Part shown: in pieces, positions 59,885-64,000 of the stretch
How positions within the stretch are numbered: position 1 is the first letter of the stretch
Layout of the letters: each line of letters begins with the position of its first letter
Assembly: GCA_950295325.1 (NCBI GenBank)
Contig: OX485807.1
Span: 35,060,440-35,124,439 of the forward strand
Reading direction: 5' to 3'
Length of the DNA: 64,000 bases
Origin: Polytrichum commune
Lineage: Eukaryota > Streptophyta > Polytrichopsida > Polytrichales > Polytrichaceae
The notes under the pieces: model-generated
What the model was told of the DNA's origin: nothing
Seen by the model: only the letters and a program-made list of their open reading frames with translations
Databases searched by the model: none
Translations under genes and position numbers: made by a program

Positions 59885-59998
59885 ACTCCCCCCTAGAACT
59901 TCATGGTCATTCTAACATTTTCTCCTTGATGTAAACCGAAGTCATCCTGAAATGAGTTCAATAACGAATCACAAATTTTATAGGGCCTTGGGACCCAC

Positions 59999-60025
59999 TT
60001 CATGGTCCATGGTGGAAACAACCCC
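59999..60025 (-). repeat. Right terminal inverted repeat
   Basis: TTCATGGTCCATGGT followed by GGAAACAACCCC, then TTA at 60026-60028. It is complementary to 47669-47695 with five mismatches. Confidence 0.78.
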
Positions 60026-60028
60026 TTA

Positions 60029-61234
60029 GGGTGGACGGTGGGCAAATAATGTAATGTAGAATTTACTTTTTGAGGTCTTTATGATGTTTTCCTAATATAT
60101 ATGTCTGTATATATAGGTCTGTATGGATTTCTAGTAAATTCCTACTTAAGTCTTGAGGTATCACACCTATAGTTGTATCACGGAAGACCGTGATCAACAA
60201 TAGGCTAACGGGCTCTCAGTCACGTATGTACTTGGCTACATGCATTATTATTTTATTTTTTAGAATTTATTTATTCTTGAATATTTGATTAATTTGTAGG
60301 ACCTCTCATATTGCAGTGGCTAGGGAAAGGTCATTGTGATGGAATATGGTAGGTATCAGAAGGATAACAAAATTCTATTTTGGGTCAGAATTTGACATAT
60401 ATTATTCAGACTGAATGTGGGGAATGTTCCATGGAACATTGTCAATCCCACATAACATTGTTATGGATCTGAATAATATTATGAAATCATATACTCATTT
60501 GGATCTAATAGGTGTTGATGTGGATTTTTCAAACTTCAAACTACAACCTCACTTCAATGACACACCTACAACATGTCCGTTAAAGGTGGGCAAGGCATTT
60601 ATATTTGTACAAAGATCTACACTAAATTTGGAGTTTAGTGTGCCACCAATTCTATTTGTTTTGCTCAATAGTAGTCGTAAATCGCCCATGCAGTACTACC
60701 AACACTAAATGTAAACCTCACATGATTCGTCATTCCTTGCAAAAAACAAAAAAACTTTAGGCATTATAGATTGGAATCATTAAATCGACCATGTAAGTTG
60801 GTTAAAATGACCATAGAGATGCGCCGCGTGGTCTGTGAGCCCAAAATGGTGCCCACGTGTGGTGATTAACTCTTCGAAACCAATTTTAGTTTGACTTTGA
60901 TGTGTTATGATGATTCACAAAACATAAAAAGAGTGAAGTGTGGTGTGGATTTAACTTTAGGCATTAGGTGGTGTTGTGTGATTATTTCAAGGTTGATTTC
61001 AATAAGAGGATGCCTTGATTATGTGAGTAGGGGGTAAGGTGAGGCAAGGTGAGCTCCGCGGGTTAAATGCCCACTTTTGGATCCACCTTGGTAGTTTAGG
61101 AAGAAGGAAGCTTGGTGGATGGGGATTAGTCCCTACTTTGGAGGAGAGGGTTAAAGGATTGTGATTGGAGGTGCTAATCCTCTCACCCTATCCTCACTTC
61201 TCTCTCCCTCTCTCCCTCTCTCCCTCTTTGCTAC
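60029..61234. other. No supportable gene
   Basis: AT-rich sequence. A perfect 18-bp palindrome AATGTTCCATGGAACATT lies at 60423-60440 and a 97-codon frame at 60415-60708 is unrecognised. A CTCTCC microsatellite lies at about 61200-61226. Confidence 0.5.
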
Positions 61235-61238
61235 TTAA

Positions 61239-62155
61239 CCCCTAAAGGACCGTAAGGCCCCCATGGGGCTTTTGATTGTAGAAAAGTGCAAATTGGATGA
61301 GATTGTTCCAAAGAAGTCCAAATTTGCGGGGAGAGGACCCTAGCTGTTTTTGCGAGATGGATCCAATGGTCTTTTCCGATCAGAAAATGATGAAGGATTG
61401 GATTTTTGGCGAATTCTTTGAGTTTTCAGTTTTGGGCCCAATCTCATTGCTTGGAGACTTCAGAGTCCCATATTTTTTTTTCCACAACTCAAAATTTGAT
61501 GAAAAAAATTCCACATGAGGGTCATAATGTTCTTTACATGTGGTAAAAATTTTAGATGTTTTGGAGCACTTCTAAGGACCGTAAGGCCCCCAGGGGGCTT
61601 TTGATTGTAGAAAAGTGCAAATTGGATGAGATTCCAAAGGAGCCCAAATTTGCGGGGAAAGGACCCTGACTTTTTTTGCAAGATGGATCCAATGGTCTTT
61701 TCCGATCAAAAAATGATGAAGGATTGGATTTTTGGCGAATTCTTTGAGTTTTCAGTTTTTGGGCCCAATCTCATTGCTTGGAGACTTCAGAGTCCCATAT
61801 CTTTTTTTCCACAGCTCGGAATTTGACGAAAAAAATTCCACATGAGGATCATAATGTTCTTTAAATGTGGTAAAAATTTCAGATGTTTTGGAGCACTTCT
61901 AAGCAATCTGATTCCAGCATAAGTACGAAGTACCCCCTGCCCAAACAATTTCCATCAATCTTCTCAACGGTGGCAATTTCTCAGAAATTGTGCGATCTTG
62001 TCGATCTTTTTTTCATAAACAAGCTATGTAAGTCTTCTTTAGTTTCAACGGTGCCGATTGTGAAAATTACCCCACACTAATAAGAAATTGAGCTTGCTAC
62101 AAGAGCTAATCAAGAAAACATGACCTAAGCTAAAACACCCCCGGTCCTTTAGGGG
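61239..62155. mobile_element. TTAA-flanked DNA element, 917 bp
   Basis: Perfect 14-bp inverted repeats CCCCTAAAGGACCG (61239-61252) and its complement (62142-62155) are directly flanked by TTAA on both sides (61235-61238, 62156-62159). TTAA target sites are used by piggyBac and Kolobok elements. There is no transposase; most of the inside is a 329-bp tandem duplication. Superfamily is uncertain. Confidence 0.75.
61245..61904 (+). repeat. Two tandem 329-bp units inside the TTAA element
   Basis: Both units start AAGGACCGTAAGGCCCCC (61245 and 61574) and end GAGCACTTCTAAG. The unit begins within the terminal repeat, so the element end itself was duplicated. Confidence 0.9.
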
Positions 62156-62524
62156 TTAAGGTGTTTTTTCTCTCATTTACCTCTCTCTCCATCAAGCGCT
62201 CTCAAGGGAGCAAGCTCTTAAGAGCTTGAGCCACGTGTGTAGGTTATTAGTTTTAGTGGAGTTAATTAGTTAAGCTCTCCCTCTTAAGTCCTCTCAAGAG
62301 AGGTGAGCTCTTAGAGCTTTGGGCCACGTGTGTGGATTAGTTGATGATGTTAGGTAATTAGTTAGCTTATTAGTCGAAGAAGAAAAGAATTAGCAATTGT
62401 CCGATTAAGCATCTTGAGGGGACTACATTTAAGTGTGTAGCTAAAAGGCTCGCATGTGGGCCTTTGAGCAATTAGGTGATTAGGTGATTAGGTGATTATG
62501 GTGAATTTAGTTCAGCTTGATTGA

Positions 62525-62755
62525 GTCTGGTTGAGGCTAAGCCCTGGTCTGCTGGACTGTGGGATTTTGGTAAGGCTAAGCCCTGGAGCTGCGGACTGTG
62601 GTGGTTCGGTTGAGGCTAAGCCCTGGTCTGCTGGACTGTGGGATTTCGGTAAGGCTAAGCCCTGGAGCTGCGGACTGGGTGGTTTCGGTAAGGCTAAGCC
62701 CTGGTCTGCTGGACTGTGGGATTTCGGCTTAGGCTAAGCCTTGAGCTGCCCGAAG
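62525..62755 (+). repeat. Minisatellite, about 45-bp units in alternating pairs
   Basis: Five or more units starting AGGCTAAGCCCTGG alternate between GTCTGCTGGACTGTGGGATT and AGCTGCGGACTG endings. The 68-codon frame across it (repeated AKPWSAGLWDFG) is a by-product of the repeat. Confidence 0.88.
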
Positions 62756-62986
62756 AGGGATTGATGTGAAGGCATTAAGGCTGGTTATTTGGGGAGCCTA
62801 ACCACATTGTATTAACATGAGAAGCTAGTCAAGGCTGGTTCTAATTAACCATACATTAGTATTTCTAGAAAACATTACATTAGGTGTTTAGACTTGGTAG
62901 TGCAAGCCAAGTAGTTAAGGCCTTAGTTTATTTAGAATCACGTGTGGCCTCAATTGCAATTGTAATTGTGATTAACCATTGAGGGA

Positions 62987-63214
62987 GTGTTTTTCAACAC
63001 TTACGTCCTTTTTGGTAAAACTCGATCACTTATAAAAAAAATGGATAAAGGGGAATACTCTAGCAAGGGCAATGTGAAGGAAAGGGTGATCAAAAGCCAA
63101 AGGGGAATATCCTTGAGAACTTGTGTTGCCAAGGCCGCCGGTTGGACCCTAAAAAAGGCCAACGCGACCACGAGCCAAGAGGCTACTTCTAATAAACAAA
63201 GTGACTCACAATGA
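62987..63214 (+). CDS. Small unrecognised open frame
   Basis: A 75-codon frame with a lysine-rich middle (SLIKKMDKGEYSSKGNVKERVIKSQ). No domain, splice context or neighbour supports it. It may be chance or an exon; I list it with low confidence because its composition looks protein-like. Confidence 0.2.
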   Translation: MFFNTYVLFGKTRSLIKKMDKGEYSSKGNVKERVIKSQRGISLRTCVAKAAGWTLKKANATTSQEATSNKQSDSQ

Positions 63215-63264
63215 CATGAATGCTTAAGGATGTGAAGAAATCAATTGTCACGCTACATACACTA

Positions 63265-63562
63265 CATGTGATTCTCAAGACCATCACCCGGACTAGGACG
63301 CTTAAGGGTGGTGGGTTTGGCCTCACATGGTCACATGACTTGTCGAACTTTGATTTTTCATCGTTCACATGAAGAGAAGCAAGGTATTGTTGTGCTTCCT
63401 CTTTCTTTACATTTCAACTTACAATTAGAATTGGGTCAAAATTTGACAAGTCATGTGACCGCGGACACATCTTTATGGTCGTTTAATCATGTGAGTGGCT
63501 GTGAGGCCAAACCCACCACCCTTAAGCATCCTAGTTCGGGTGATGGTTTTGAGAATCACATG
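63265..63562. repeat. Foldback (inverted repeat) of about 300 bp
   Basis: The left arm from CATGTGATTCTCAAGACC to TGACTTGTCGAACTTTGA (63265-63353) pairs with the complement of the right arm ending at 63562, with few mismatches and one insertion of about 33 bp on the right. Transcription would give a long hairpin. It could be a foldback MITE or an inverted gene-fragment duplication. Confidence 0.85.
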
Positions 63563-64000
63563 CATTCTACTAAAACTGGTAGTAGCCTGAAATGTAACTT
63601 TCGTATCCGGGGATACCCACATTGTTTAAAGTCATGATGCTTTATTAATGCTAGCCTCGTGAATAGATGTAGCGCGGGCCTTCTCAAGAGTCCAACCCGC
63701 GGCCGTAGCTACACATGCCCTTAAGGACATTCCCCTCGGCCCTTTAGTCGTGATTTTCCTTGTCTCAACATTGCGGGAATCCTTCACACTTTCCATCAAC
63801 TCGTGTACTCAGTTTATTTCCTAGTGTGGGTACAAGCGTTAAAAAACGCTATTCTCTATTTTCACAATCCTCACTTCGTGTTGTACTATCTTACTAATGA
63901 CTAATTATCTAAAGTAACATTAAGTAACAACCCAATCAACTAACTATCATTTAGTCCGATATAGCACTACGGCTTCCCCCCTTAATTATCTACCCAAGTC
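63563..64000. other. No supportable gene
   Basis: AT-rich sequence to the window end with no frame, repeat or RNA gene that I can recognise. Confidence 0.5.

Larger units (their letters stand above)
47669..60025. mobile_element. 12.36-kb TIR transposon carrying a MULE-like transposase and a ParB/DNA-methylase-like gene
   Basis: The ends are inverted repeats: 22 of 27 bases match between 47669-47695 and the complement of 59999-60025, including an exact 15-bp ACCATGGACCATGAA. TTA (or CTTA) lies on both outer sides. Inside each end is a related cluster of GAGCGGTGAGC-like repeats in inverted orientation. The element holds two divergent spliced genes (49018-52980 minus, 53503-59694 plus). GGG termini with a 3-bp TTA duplication are usual for PIF/Harbinger elements, but the transposase-like gene resembles MULEs, so superfamily assignment is open. 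Both genes carry stops, so this copy is probably inactive. Confidence 0.75.

Noticed and set aside
62531-62737. Small tryptophan-rich repeat protein
   Set aside because: It is a by-product of the 45-bp minisatellite, with no sign of coding selection.

Overview
The window looks like nuclear DNA of a land plant with a repeat-rich genome. The evidence is Ty1/copia and chromodomain Ty3/gypsy retrotransposons with a plant-type initiator-Met tRNA primer site, a CACTA transposase, hAT-like and TTAA-flanked DNA elements, GT-AG introns and no host housekeeping gene. A bacterial-type ParB plus DNA-methylase gene hints at a non-seed plant (fern, lycophyte or bryophyte), but this is a guess.

Layout. 1-613: end of a copia element. 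614-32320: a nest of one gypsy family. It holds one young, nearly complete element (9727-17132, TSD CTCAC, LTRs differing by one base in a G-run), many LTRs in both orientations, and degraded internal pieces. Several pieces share a deletion of the reverse-transcriptase core and carry amplified 229-bp pol and 56-bp gag units, which suggests a non-autonomous subfamily. 32321-39102: remains of a CACTA element. Its transposase is split by a 1114-bp hAT-like element (8-bp TSD GGGGGAAG) filled with a G-rich minisatellite, and an upstream spliced reading frame is interrupted by a gypsy LTR flanked by a 288-bp direct duplication. 39103-45005: AT-rich, no gene I can support.

45006-60025 is the most interesting part. 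A 12.36-kb element (47669-60025) is bounded by 27-bp imperfect inverted repeats beginning GGG and by a TTA (or CTTA) target duplication. It carries two divergent spliced genes. On the minus strand (49018-52980) is a MULE-like transposase with a SWIM zinc finger. On the plus strand (53503-59694) is an eight-exon gene for about 1172 residues that joins a ParB/sulfiredoxin-like DGNHR motif to a C-terminal N4/N6 DNA-methylase-like domain. Introns of both genes hold arrays of a 20-bp palindrome with a 32-bp period, geometrically CRISPR-like, and the large intron of the plus gene also holds a second palindrome family. Both genes carry in-frame stops, so this copy is probably decayed. A truncated paralog of the ParB/methylase gene lies just outside, on the opposite strand (45006-47073).

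60029-64000 has a TTAA-flanked 917-bp element with an internal 329-bp duplication, a minisatellite, and a foldback repeat. All calls come from reading the sequence; no database search was run.
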